IMG/VR virus record: IMGVR_UViG_3300009553_000810
Span: 1-32,437 of that record
Source of the DNA: a virus
DNA: 32,437 nt
Direction: 5' to 3' (one strand)
In this document: positions 7,611 to 16,107 of the stretch, one piece after another
Layout: each line of letters opens with the position of its first letter
How positions within the stretch are numbered: position 1 is the stretch's first letter
The notes under the pieces: generated by a model
Told to the model about the DNA's origin: nothing
The model's database searches: none
Seen by the model: the letters and a program-made list of their open reading frames with translations, nothing else
Position numbers and translations under genes: made by a program

Positions 7611-7835
7611 CTACGGATCGAGTTCGAGGGCGCCGACGATGTGGAAGTACTCGGGGAAATCCAGCCGGCGCTCGCCGCGCTTACTTGGAGACGAGGGACT
7701 CCAGCTTCTTCAGCCGGCGAGCCAGCTCGTGCTGGGTGACGTTCGCTTCTTCCGCGCAAGCACCATCTAGGCAATGAACGCCTGATAGGACTTGGAGCGG
7801 AGGGATCGCACCGTGGCCGAGCTCGCAGAGAACAT
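7611..7835 (-). pseudogene. Decayed XRE-family regulator
   Basis: Reading the minus strand in shifting frames restores an XRE helix-turn-helix protein. ATG at 7835 gives ATVRSLRSKSYQAFIA, then an amber stop and MVLARK. A one-base loss shifts to ANVTQHELARRLKKLE, then SLVSK. A second short deletion turns Tyr-Glu into a TAA, after which RGERRLDFPEYFHIVGALEL can be read. This matches the common small XRE pattern (ARKxAxxTQxxLAxxL, SVSKYERGERRLD, ALxxDP). At least two stops and two frameshifts make it non-functional. It shows an older regulated module once stood here. The rest of 7541-8002 holds nothing else I can support. Confidence 0.7.
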
Positions 7836-8002
7836 CGCGGCGCATCATTGAAGCCAAGGTGGGTCAATCCCCGTTGGGTTTGAACAAGAAAGGCGTAGAC
7901 AAAACTTTCATGTTGGTAAGGACAGCATCAAAAAGGACATCGTCGGCACGATAGATGCTTCGACCGAGCAGCCGCTCGAAGACGGCGTCAGGGGATGGGG
8001 AC

Positions 8003-8371
8003 ATGAGAATCGCGGGATACGCGGCCTTGCTGGCCGCGCTGCTGTGCGCAGGCTGTGCGACGACCCAGTATCGGCCCGTGGTCGACTCGGGCGTCAGCAA
8101 AGGCAATTACGAAGACGATGTCGCTGATTGTCAGAACTTGGCCAATCAACGTCCGGCGGCAGCGCCCGCTGCGGGCGGCGCAGCCGTTGGTGCAATCTTT
8201 GGTGCGCTCCTCGGCGCAGCGGTCGGACTTCGAGGCGACGACGTCGCGAAGGTAGCCGCCTGGGGCGCCGCCAGCGGCGGATTGAACGGAGCGGCTTACG
8301 GCGCTGCCGAGCAGCAGGCGATCGTTTCTCGATGCATGGTAGGTCGAGGATATAACGTGGTCGCAAACTGA
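8003..8371 (+). CDS. Glycine-zipper outer-membrane lipoprotein
   Basis: The product is 122 residues. It starts MRIAGYAALLAALLCAGCAT, a type II signal peptide with lipobox LCAGC and the modified Cys at about residue 18. A Gly/Ala-rich segment (AAGGAAVGAIFGALLGAAVGL) forms a glycine-zipper hairpin typical of small surface lipoproteins. Two further Cys (VADCQN and SRCMVG) are probably disulfide-bonded. ATG 8003 is chosen over an upstream in-frame start because it begins the signal peptide and has GGGGA in front. It is monocistronic, and a link to the surrounding defence-like genes is not evident. The 222 bases after it contain only a T8 run near 8480. Confidence 0.85.
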   Translation: MRIAGYAALLAALLCAGCATTQYRPVVDSGVSKGNYEDDVADCQNLANQRPAAAPAAGGAAVGAIFGALLGAAVGLRGDDVAKVAAWGAASGGLNGAAYGAAEQQAIVSRCMVGRGYNVVAN

Positions 8372-8593
8372 GAATTGGTTTGACTGCGCGCTTTCGACCC
8401 AAAGCAGACTATTGCGCTAAATTGAGTGGGTTCCAAAAAGCGCGGCGTCGCAAATGATGAATGGTAGCCCGTATAGTTTTTTTTGAGCGGCGATACTAGA
8501 TGGGTCTCCGTTGAAGAATGAACACAACAACAGCCTCACGGATCAGCTGAAGGTAGCTGTCTGTAAGTAACCAAGGAAACATGGGACAATTGA

Positions 8594-10360
8594 ATGGCTG
8601 TCTACATATCAGAGCTGGATGTACTAAATTTTCGGTCGTGTGTGTCTACTAGCCTACAGTTGACCAATTTCACTCCGCTGGTTGGGTTGAACAACTGCGG
8701 AAAGAGCAATTGCCTCACGGCATTGCAATGGTTAATCCGGAAAGCGAAGTTGGGCGTCGAGGACTTCCATGACCCAAATCGGCTTGTTCAGGTGACGGGA
8801 ACACTGGTTGGCATCTCCAACGCAGATTTGGGTGTCTTAGAGCCCAAACATCGGAGAAAGATTGAGCCGCACGTGCGGGATGGCATTCTCCGTGTTAGGC
8901 GTGTGCAAGAGGTACCAGGTGGTGAGGTGACGTTGACTGTCTGGGATCCGAACACCCGTGAATGGAATCCCAACCCTACTGGGATCGACAACGCCATTGC
9001 GGCACTGTTCCCCGACCCCATTCGCATCGGGGCAATGGAGAACGCTGAAGAGGACGCCAGTAAAGCTAAGACGACCACCACAATCGGCAAACTGTTGGCT
9101 TCAATGCTGACGGCAATCCAGGAGCAACACGAGCAGGCCTTGACCCCGCACCTGACCGCCATCTTGGGGATGGTTTCGGCCGAAGGTGGGGAGCGCTTCG
9201 AAGAGCTGGATCGCATCGACGACTCGATTAACCGCAAAATCTCCGATCTGTTCCCTGGCATTCGCATCAAGCTCGATTTCCCTGTTCCCATTTTCAACGA
9301 TCTGATCAAGGCGGGGACGGTCAAGGTTTACGAGGGCGACGGGCAAGGGCGTTCCTTCGGCTCCTACGGCCACGGGGCGCAACGCGCGATCCAGATGGCC
9401 ATGGTGAGGCACTTGGCGGACTTGAAGCGGGGGGAGGCAGCGGCGGGTGGGGTCACCTTGCTATTGGTCGATGAGCCTGAGCTGTTCATGCATCCTTTCG
9501 CAGTGGAGCAGGTGCGCGAAGCGCTACGTGCCTTGTCCGCGGCTGGGTATCAGGTTGTGTTTTCGACCCATTCTGCTCAGATGATTCTCGCTAAGGACGC
9601 CAAGAACGCTCTGCTGATCGCGAAGAAACATCCTGAAGGGACCAAAGCACGGCCACACTTGCTGTCGATCGTTGAGCAGTTGGTCAAAAACCCCACCCAT
9701 CAACTCCATCAGCTCTTCAGCCTGACGAATTCCTCCCAAATTTTGTTTGCCGACAAGGTCGTTCTCACCGAGGGGAAAACGGAACTACGTCTATTGCCGT
9801 CCATATTCCAGGTAGTTACTGGCAAGACCTTGGGGCAGGCATCGCTGGCGATCGTTGCAATGAGCGGGGTGTCTGACACTCGGAAGTCAATGGAAGTGCT
9901 GTCTGCTCTCGGTCTGCCAGCGTGCGCCATTGTGGATCTCGATTTTGCATTCCGCCAAGCCACTAAGCACGGCTTCTTGCGGGCGGATGATCCGGACATC
10001 GCTGCGTGCAAGGCTGTCTTCGCTAGGTTGGCCAACGATGGTCTTGTTTCTCTCGATGGGGGGTGGCCTCGTAAAGGTGTCCAGGGGTCGGCGGCCAACG
10101 CCTTCGAGTTGCTCGCGGCCGAGAACGAGGCAAAGCCGCATATCGCTGCATTAGTTCAGAAGTTGCGCGACCAGAACGTTTGGCTTTGGGGCGCCGGTGC
10201 CATCGAATCTCACCTCGGTCTTTCCGAAAAAACGGAGCATGCTTGGCTGTCCTTCCAAGTTCGATTGGAGAGCGAACCGCTGGATGACTTCTGCACGGAT
10301 GCCGTAGGCATCCGCTCGTTGGTGGAATGGTTGGACGCTGCACCTCTGGCGACCGAGTAA
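8594..10360 (+). CDS. OLD-family ATP-dependent nuclease (ABC ATPase + TOPRIM), class 1-like
   Basis: This 588-residue protein is close to the length of phage P2 Old. The ABC/SMC-like ATPase has Walker A GLNNCGKS (31-38), the signature SYGHGAQR (257-264), Walker B LLLVDEPE (about 289-296) and the H-loop FSTHS with His326. The C-terminal TOPRIM nuclease has Glu393 in VVLTEGKTE and the Asp448-x-Asp450 pair in AIVDLD, so metal binding looks intact. OLD proteins cut DNA in phage defence. GajA (Gabija) is a relative with a UvrD-like partner, and no helicase or reverse transcriptase gene is adjacent here, so class 1 or stand-alone OLD is the best call. The start is supported by the typical N-terminus (ISELDVLNFRSC) although the best AAGGAA signal lies 15 bases upstream. 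Confidence 0.93.
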   Translation: MAVYISELDVLNFRSCVSTSLQLTNFTPLVGLNNCGKSNCLTALQWLIRKAKLGVEDFHDPNRLVQVTGTLVGISNADLGVLEPKHRRKIEPHVRDGILRVRRVQEVPGGEVTLTVWDPNTREWNPNPTGIDNAIAALFPDPIRIGAMENAEEDASKAKTTTTIGKLLASMLTAIQEQHEQALTPHLTAILGMVSAEGGERFEELDRIDDSINRKISDLFPGIRIKLDFPVPIFNDLIKAGTVKVYEGDGQGRSFGSYGHGAQRAIQMAMVRHLADLKRGEAAAGGVTLLLVDEPELFMHPFAVEQVREALRALSAAGYQVVFSTHSAQMILAKDAKNALLIAKKHPEGTKARPHLLSIVEQLVKNPTHQLHQLFSLTNSSQILFADKVVLTEGKTELRLLPSIFQVVTGKTLGQASLAIVAMSGVSDTRKSMEVLSALGLPACAIVDLDFAFRQATKHGFLRADDPDIAACKAVFARLANDGLVSLDGGWPRKGVQGSAANAFELLAAENEAKPHIAALVQKLRDQNVWLWGAGAIESHLGLSEKTEHAWLSFQVRLESEPLDDFCTDAVGIRSLVEWLDAAPLATE

Positions 10361-10393
10361 GCGTGAGCAGCCGCATGCATAACTGTTCATTAA

Positions 10394-10436
10394 ATCGACC
10401 GCGCTTCTGGCGCAGTTTAATTTATGGGCGGTCGAT
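10394..10436. repeat. Inverted repeat downstream of the OLD gene
   Basis: ATCGACCGC (10394-10402) and GCGGTCGAT (10428-10436) are perfect 9-bp inverted arms around a 25-base loop, 33 bases after the OLD stop. There is no T-run. It may be a weak terminator or a module boundary. Confidence 0.35.
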
Positions 10437-10489
10437 GTCCGTTCCTGGCTGGTGGGCACCCTGTGACCCATAGCGGACATTACTTCGAT

Positions 10490-10840
10490 TCAAGCCGGCC
10501 TGGCTTTACTCGGTGCAACACCGGTCCATTTCCTGTACGCCTGCGAGAAAGTGGTCGGCTCGCTGAACCCCAAGTCGGCAGCGATCTGCGCCAGCGACAT
10601 GCGACCTTCCAGGATCAGCGCCTTGGCCCGATCCAGGCGCGCCAAGTTCGACAGCGTGCGGAAACTCGTCCTTTCGTTCGTCAGCCTGCGCTTGAGCGTT
10701 CGCTCGTGTTGAGCGTGCACGCAAATTCGCCGACTAGAGGCGGGTGTGTCAGGGAGTGGTTCGCAAGGTGTTCGCGGATGAAGGCGGAGATATCGAAGCG
10801 GGGGCTGCGCTTCCTGAGCAACTCTCGGCACAAGCGCTCG
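10490..10840 (-). pseudogene. AraC-family regulator fragment, frameshifted and cut by an IS
   Basis: The 3' part reads ERTLKRRLTNERTSF then LARLDRAKALILEGRM, SLAQIAADLGFSEPTTFSQA and YRKWTG, the complete second helix-turn-helix of AraC-type activators. Upstream of about 10700 the matching protein continues in another frame (FDISAFIREHLANHS, then PPLVGEFACTLNTSE), so there is a short deletion near 10700. The coding sequence then stops abruptly at 10841, where the left end of an IS3-family element begins. The effector-binding N-terminus is missing, so the gene is dead. It is probably unrelated to the neighbouring OLD gene. Confidence 0.75.
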
Positions 10841-11627
10841 TGACCTGCCCCCGTTCTTCAGTGCCACGGTAATCTAAGTATGGTCCGTCAGACGAAGAGG
10901 ACGGACATGAAGAAGCGATACACCGACGGGCAGATCATCGGCTTTCTGAAGCAGGCGGCCGAGGGAGTGCCGATCAAAGAGCTATGCCGCCAGCACGGTT
11001 TCAGCGATGCCTCGTTCTAACTATGGCGCCGTCGGTTCGGCGGCATGGATGTGCCCGATGCGAAGTAGCTGTGCGAGCTGGGAGCGGAGAACGCCAAGCC
11101 GAAGAAGCTGCTGGCCGAAGCGATGCTGGACGCGGCCGCGTTGGGGTGGTGGCGCGGGGAAATTCTGAGCCCGCAGGCGGGCCGCGACGCGGTTGCTGCC
11201 ATGCGGGCGAAGACGAATCTCTCCGAACGCCGTGCGTGTGCTTTGATCTGCCTGTCGCGCACGGCGCTGCATTACCGGGTGCAGCCAACGGACGACACGC
11301 TGCACGCCGTTTGATCGAGTTGGCGAGTGAGCGTCGTCGCTTCGGCTATCGGCACCTGCATACGTCGCTCGAGCGCGAGGGATTCGAGGCCAACCACAAG
11401 CGCGTGCATCGGCTGTATCGGTTGGCGGGTTTGGCGGTTCGCCGTCGGCGCAAGCGCGATCGCGTCGCTATGGAGCGCCGACCGCTGCAGGTGCCGCCCG
11501 GCCCAACCATACCTGGTCGATGGACTTCGTCTTCGATGCACTTGCGAATCGCCGACCGATCAAGTGCCTGACGGTGATCGATGACTATATGAAGAAGGAG
11601 GTCGAAATCCTCGTGATGCCGGCATGA
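10841..11627 (+). mobile_element. Remnant of an IS3-family (IS407-group-like) element
   Basis: The left terminus starts TGACCTGCCCCCGTT at 10841, a typical left end of this IS group, followed 66 bases later by orfA. The right part of orfB and the right inverted repeat are missing. The insertion interrupts the AraC-type gene at its left side; the right boundary is only the last recognisable transposase codon, near 11627. The element cannot transpose. Confidence 0.75.
10907..11627 (+). pseudogene. Decayed IS3-family transposase (orfA + truncated orfB)
   Basis: orfA begins MKKRYTDGQIIGFLKQ, then IKELCRQHGFSDASF, followed by TAA where Tyr is expected, then LWRRRFGGMDVPDAK and a second stop, then a leucine-zipper-like ENAKPKKLLAEAMLD. 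orfB follows with ILSPQAGRDAVAAMRAKT, LSERRACALICLSRTALHYR, a frameshift near 11310, RLIELASERRRFGYRHLH, NHKRVHRLYR, and a further shift before WSMDFVFDALANRR and IKCLTVIDDY. The first catalytic Asp region of the DDE integrase core is present; the rest is gone. Several stops and shifts show long decay. Confidence 0.8.
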
Positions 11628-11790
11628 GCCGACCGTCCGTCCAAAGTTGCCCGATGTGGGCGCGAGTTCGGCAACGCGCGAACCACGCGGCTCACCGGTT
11701 TTAGGAGCCGCCGCACCATTGCCGGGAACGCCAAAGTAGGGTGTTTCGAAGTGCCTTCAAGGGAGGGGTGAACGAGCCGTCGAAAGATAT

Positions 11791-11804
11791 AGAACATTTG
11801 TTCT
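11791..11804. promoter_or_regulatory. LexA-type operator (GAAC-N4-GTTC) of the LexA-domain gene
   Basis: AGAACATTTGTTCT contains GAAC (11792-11795) and GTTC (11800-11803) with a 4-base spacer, the form of Gram-positive-type LexA boxes. It is 24 bases upstream of a gene whose first 65 codons encode a LexA-type DNA-binding domain. A possible -10 (TACATT, 11815-11820) is close to the ATG at 11829 and no Shine-Dalgarno is visible, so transcription may be leaderless with the operator over the promoter. Confidence 0.6.
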
Positions 11805-11828
11805 CTATTCATGGTACATTAGTCCTCC

Positions 11829-14800
11829 ATGAACATTCCGCGCGACCGTAGCCAGAAAATTCTCGCGTTCATCCAGCTCCGAATCGAGGCCGATGGGCGT
11901 CCTCCTACTCTTGAAGAGATCGCCAATGCCTGCGGGTTCAAGTCCCGGAGCGCGGTGCAGAAACACGTGCGGGCATTGGGAGCCAGCGGTGAGCTGCGGG
12001 TAACCCCGGGGCGTGCCCGTAGCGCCAGGCCCAAGCGCGCAAAGGAACAGGCGGCCGGCGCGACGACCTTCTTCGAGGTCGCCTCCAGCGACATCCAAGA
12101 CCTGACTGACGCCGATCTGCGCGCCCTCGTAGCCCGTCTGTGCGCCGCAGGCCTAGCGGACGCGGGACTTCCTTCGACCTGTGTGATCTGGGGCGGCGAC
12201 CAGCGAGCTCCTGATGGCGGGATCGACGTACGGGTCAAGACCGAGCCGAATGCCGGGTTGCCGTCTCCGTTGAATCGCGGAGCTGTCGGGATTCAGGTGA
12301 AAGCGACGCGGATGCCCGCCAACGAGATCCAGCGCGAGATGTGCCCCGGCGGGGTCCTGCGACCCTCGATTCACGATCTGATCCGCGCGCGGGGTGCCTA
12401 CCTCATCGCCGCTTCTGACCTTGTGGCCGACGAGGAGTACCGCCGTCGCGTCGAGGCCATGAAGGTCGCCGCATCCGTTCCCGAGTCGTCCGCGGCGATC
12501 TTCGATTACTACGACGCCCGCCGCCTGGCCGACTGGACCAATCAGCACCCCGGCGTCGTAGCTTGGGTCCGTAGCCGGCTGGGTCGCCCGCTCCAGGGCT
12601 GGCAGCCCTACGCTGCATGGGCGAATCCGGCAGGGGGCCATGCGGCGTTCTTTGCCGATGAAAAGCTACGGGTAGCCGACCCGCTGGATCCCGAGAACAA
12701 GATTTCGCTCGTCGACGGCTTGGGGCAGGTCCGTCGCACGCTGCGCAGCGCAGGGCATTCCGTGCGGCTGACGGGCCTGTCGGGCGTTGGCAAGACGCGT
12801 TTTGCACAGGCGCTGTTCGAGGAGTCCGCCGCCCCGGATGCACTGCCGGCGGAGCTCGCGGTCTATACCGACACCGCCCATAGCCCCACACCGTCGCCCA
12901 CTGCGGTGCTCGACGAGCTGCTGGCTGCACGCCGACGGGCCATTCTCATCGTCGACAACTGCGGCACTCAGCTGCACAACCAGCTCAGTGCGCGCTGCAA
13001 GACCTCCGACCGTGTGAGCCTGCTCACGATCGAATATGACATTCGCGAGGAGCTCGCTAACGAGACCAACGTGTTCCGCTTGGAAGCCGGATCGGACGAG
13101 CTGATCGAGAGCCTCCTCGAGCAGCGGTTTCCGCACATCTCCCAGGTTAACCAGCGCACCATTGCGCGTTTTGCCGACGGCAACTCGCGCGTGGCTATCG
13201 CCTTGGCCCACACGATGGAGCGACACGACTCATTGGCCGGGCTTAAGGACGACGATCTGTTCGACCGTCTGTTCTGGCTCGGCAAGGAAGTCAACCCGGA
13301 GCTCAAGGTCGCTGCCGAGGTCTGTTCGCTTGTTTACTCCTTTGATGTCGAGGAGATGGAGGGCGATCTCGTTCAGCTCGGCGCTCTAGCCGACCTCAAG
13401 GCGCTCCCCTTGTATCGGCATGTCGCAGATCTCGAGGAGCGTGGGCTCGCACAGCGCCGCGGTCCATGGCGCGCCATCCTGCCCCATGCCGTCGCTAATC
13501 GACTCGCGGCCCGCGCGCTGGCTTCGATCCCGGCGGGGCGAGTCAAAAAGCATCTGATCGAGGGCTCCGAACGCCTCTGGAAATCTTTTTCTCGGCGTTT
13601 GGGCTATCTGCACAAGTCGCCAGGGGCGGTTGCGATCGCGCGCAGCTGGTTGGCTCCCGGCGGGCTGCTCGGCGATTTGAGCGAACTCACGGCGCCGCAG
13701 CAGGAGGTGTTGGCTAACATTGCGCCGATTGATCCGGCATCCACACTCGAGGCGATCCAGCGCACCGCCGACGGGCCGCAGGGTGAGCAGGTATTCACCT
13801 TAAGCTCGTTCACTCGCTCGCGTCTGGTCGAGATCCTCCGTCTCATCGCATTCGATCCGGCACTATTTGATGCTTGTATCCGACTGTTGGTCCGATTCGC
13901 CGTGGCCGAACCTTCGGACAATCGGAGCAACCCGACGCGTAGCGTCATCAACTCGCTCTTCCAGATCCACCTATCCGGAACCCATGCGTCCACCGACCAA
14001 CGTGCGGGGAGTGTTAAGGCACTTCTTGGGTCGAGCAATGCGGACATCTGCGCCATCGGCCTGGATGCGCTGTCCGCGGCGCTGGAATGCCACCACCTTA
14101 CCTCGCACTACGGGTTCGAATTCGGTGCACGCGTCCGCGATTACGGCGCATACCCTCGGGGAGCCGACGCGCGGAAGTGGTTCGCCACATTCATTGATGT
14201 CGCGGTCGATACGGCCATCAGCAGCGGGCCGATGGCCCAAGGGGCGCGCAACGTGCTCGGACGGCACTTTCGATCGCTATGGGCGGTAGCGGGCGTGCTA
14301 GACCCGCTGGAGGCGGCAACGGCTGCACTGCTTCCGGGCGGCTGGGAGCGCGGATGGCTCGCAATCCGCCAGACGCTGGGCTTCGATGGAAAGAAGGGGC
14401 TGTCTGCAGAATCGCACACGCGCCTCATGCGCCTCGAGATTCTCGCGCGTCCGCGTACGCTGGCGTCTCAGGTGAAGGCAGTTGTGTTGAATAACCACTT
14501 CGCAGGTGTGGACTACGCGGATGGTGAATCGCCGAGCCATAGTTATGAGCGTGCCGATCGTCGCGCGCGCCAGCTTGGCGAGCTCGTCGCAGTCGATGAG
14601 GCGGTATTCACACAGATCATCCCCCTCGTGGTAGCCAACGTGCAGGGCCGCCAATGGCACTTCGGCGAAGGTTTGGCTGCCACCACGCCATCGCTCGAAG
14701 CCTGCTGGTCCGCGCTGGTTGCCGCCTTGGAAGCGTTGCCTTCGAAAGACCGCAACGTGCAGGTGCTTCGTGGGTTCCTGCGCGCGACCTCCGAGCGCGA

Positions 14801-15851
14801 TCGGGACCTGTTCAACCGGTTTCTCGACGAGAGCATGGTTCGCCCGACGCTTGTGGAATGGGCACCCGTCCTCCAACTCAGCGCTACGCTGGACGATCGG
14901 GGTTGCAGCCGCCTGCTGGCGTCGATGAACGATCCTAACGTTCCCGCATGGGTCTTCCGTTACTTGGCGTACGGCAGCGTAACGGATCCGGTGCCCGAGG
15001 AGCGGCTGGTAGAAATGCTGAACCTGCTGAGCATCAAGCCCGGAGGGCTGGCGATCGCGATCGACATCCTTCACATGCACATCTATAGCGAGCTCAAGCC
15101 CGTGGGACCCGAGCTGACGGCGTGTGCCCGGACGCTTATCGCGAGGGCGCCTCTGGAGCGCGACGACCATGGTCTGGACCACGCACTCGGCCAGCTCATC
15201 AAACGTTTCCTCGCGGGGCCCGAGGCGGAGATTGCCACTCGCCGACTCCTTGAGCGTATCTGTGAGGCGATCGACAGCTACGCCGTCTCGCGGTACGACT
15301 TCAACGAAACCCTCAAGGCGCTGTTCGCGGAGCAACCCACACTCGCCCTAAACGCACTGATCGGCGATGAGAACTTGGACGAGGCGGAGGATCAGTCGGT
15401 CGGCTACATTCGGCGCGATGCGCTGGCCGGCGGCCGGCGCTCGGGCGCTCTCCTTTCCATTTCCGAGGAGGCGTTGCTGGATTGGTGCCGCACCGGTAGC
15501 GGTCCGGAGCGGTGGCTGCGAATCGCCCCCTTGCTTCCGGCATTCGATTCTCCGGCCGCCGATGCGCCGCTGGAGTGGTCGAGTAAGGTAAAGGTGCTGC
15601 TCGCAAATGCGCCCGATCCCGCCGCGGTCGCAGAGACACTTATAGATGTCTTGATACCGACGGGCTGGAGCGGCTCGCGCGCCGACGCAATCCGCCAGCG
15701 TCTGCCGCTGCTCGACCAGCTGGGCGAGATTCTTGGGCCGGATCACGAAAGACAGGTCGCCAACTGGCGGCGCAACGTTATGGAGAGGATCGATCGGGAA
15801 GCACGACGCGAGCTTGAGAATCATCGGTGGCGCAACGAACGATTCGAGTAA
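11829..15851 (+). CDS. LexA-type wHTH / PD-(D/E)XK-like nuclease / STAND-like NTPase fusion
   Basis: The protein has 1340 residues and four visible parts. Residues 1-65 are a LexA-type winged helix: QKILAFIQLRIEADGRPPT, EEIANACGFKSRSAVQKHV, then RALGASGELRVTPG. Residues about 90-250 look like a PD-(D/E)XK nuclease of the Mrr/QxK kind: Asp129-Gly-Gly-Ile-Asp133, then GIQVKA with Gln156 and Lys158. Residues about 295-480 are a P-loop NTPase with Walker A GLSGVGKT (316-323) and Walker B ILIVD (372-376), like STAND ATPases. The remaining 850 residues are helical and probably sense a target, as in Avs proteins. There is no LexA peptidase domain. The start is set by the LexA-domain N-terminus and lacks a Shine-Dalgarno. 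The domain-matched operator lies just upstream. A role in phage defence is inference from architecture and neighbourhood. Confidence 0.85.
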   Translation: MNIPRDRSQKILAFIQLRIEADGRPPTLEEIANACGFKSRSAVQKHVRALGASGELRVTPGRARSARPKRAKEQAAGATTFFEVASSDIQDLTDADLRALVARLCAAGLADAGLPSTCVIWGGDQRAPDGGIDVRVKTEPNAGLPSPLNRGAVGIQVKATRMPANEIQREMCPGGVLRPSIHDLIRARGAYLIAASDLVADEEYRRRVEAMKVAASVPESSAAIFDYYDARRLADWTNQHPGVVAWVRSRLGRPLQGWQPYAAWANPAGGHAAFFADEKLRVADPLDPENKISLVDGLGQVRRTLRSAGHSVRLTGLSGVGKTRFAQALFEESAAPDALPAELAVYTDTAHSPTPSPTAVLDELLAARRRAILIVDNCGTQLHNQLSARCKTSDRVSLLTIEYDIREELANETNVFRLEAGSDELIESLLEQRFPHISQVNQRTIARFADGNSRVAIALAHTMERHDSLAGLKDDDLFDRLFWLGKEVNPELKVAAEVCSLVYSFDVEEMEGDLVQLGALADLKALPLYRHVADLEERGLAQRRGPWRAILPHAVANRLAARALASIPAGRVKKHLIEGSERLWKSFSRRLGYLHKSPGAVAIARSWLAPGGLLGDLSELTAPQQEVLANIAPIDPASTLEAIQRTADGPQGEQVFTLSSFTRSRLVEILRLIAFDPALFDACIRLLVRFAVAEPSDNRSNPTRSVINSLFQIHLSGTHASTDQRAGSVKALLGSSNADICAIGLDALSAALECHHLTSHYGFEFGARVRDYGAYPRGADARKWFATFIDVAVDTAISSGPMAQGARNVLGRHFRSLWAVAGVLDPLEAATAALLPGGWERGWLAIRQTLGFDGKKGLSAESHTRLMRLEILARPRTLASQVKAVVLNNHFAGVDYADGESPSHSYERADRRARQLGELVAVDEAVFTQIIPLVVANVQGRQWHFGEGLAATTPSLEACWSALVAALEALPSKDRNVQVLRGFLRATSERDRDLFNRFLDESMVRPTLVEWAPVLQLSATLDDRGCSRLLASMNDPNVPAWVFRYLAYGSVTDPVPEERLVEMLNLLSIKPGGLAIAIDILHMHIYSELKPVGPELTACARTLIARAPLERDDHGLDHALGQLIKRFLAGPEAEIATRRLLERICEAIDSYAVSRYDFNETLKALFAEQPTLALNALIGDENLDEAEDQSVGYIRRDALAGGRRSGALLSISEEALLDWCRTGSGPERWLRIAPLLPAFDSPAADAPLEWSSKVKVLLANAPDPAAVAETLIDVLIPTGWSGSRADAIRQRLPLLDQLGEILGPDHERQVANWRRNVMERIDREARRELENHRWRNERFE

Positions 15852-16084
15852 CCTGATGGCAACGGCACTGCTAAAGATCGTGAGTAGCGTGCAGCATCGA
15901 ATCGAGCGGGCGCGGTGGACGCAGTGCATTCCCAGATAGATTCGAGTTCATAGAGTCGTGTGATATCGAAGATGACGCGGTGCGGTTTTCGGCTGTACTC
16001 GATCACATAGACGTGACCGGTAAGCTGTCGCTGTTTCTGCCTTTGGCCGAGAGCAGACTCCGCCGCGCAAACCTTCCAACGCAA
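15821..16084 (-). CDS. Possible small protein, unknown
   Basis: An 87-codon frame with a TTG start. Its middle (LTGHVYVIEYSRKPHRVIFD, then ITRLYELESIWECT) has a natural-protein look, with alternating hydrophobic strands, unlike the shadow frames nearby. It begins 23 bases after the stop of another small minus-strand gene, so the two may be an operon. Its end overlaps the end of the convergent large fusion gene by 31 bases. No family recognised and no strong ribosome-binding site; the call is tentative. Confidence 0.4.
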   Translation of the reverse strand: MRWKVCAAESALGQRQKQRQLTGHVYVIEYSRKPHRVIFDITRLYELESIWECTASTAPARFDAARYSRSLAVPLPSGYSNRSLRHR

Positions 16085-16107
16085 TCTTTTGCGAGGTCGT
16101 CGACTTT

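Noticed and set aside
7864-8106. An 80-codon minus-strand ORF across the lipoprotein start
   Set aside because: It is antisense to the signal peptide of a convincing lipoprotein gene and has no ribosome-binding site, although its end looks slightly protein-like.
8594-10360. A Gabija (GajA/GajB) system
   Set aside because: No UvrD-like helicase gene lies on either side; the next genes are a regulator fragment and an IS remnant.
10435-10480. ATGTCCG and CGGACAT as ends of a small mobile element
   Set aside because: The arms are only 7 bp with a loop of about 32 bases and no target duplication is visible; chance or a common intergenic repeat is as likely.
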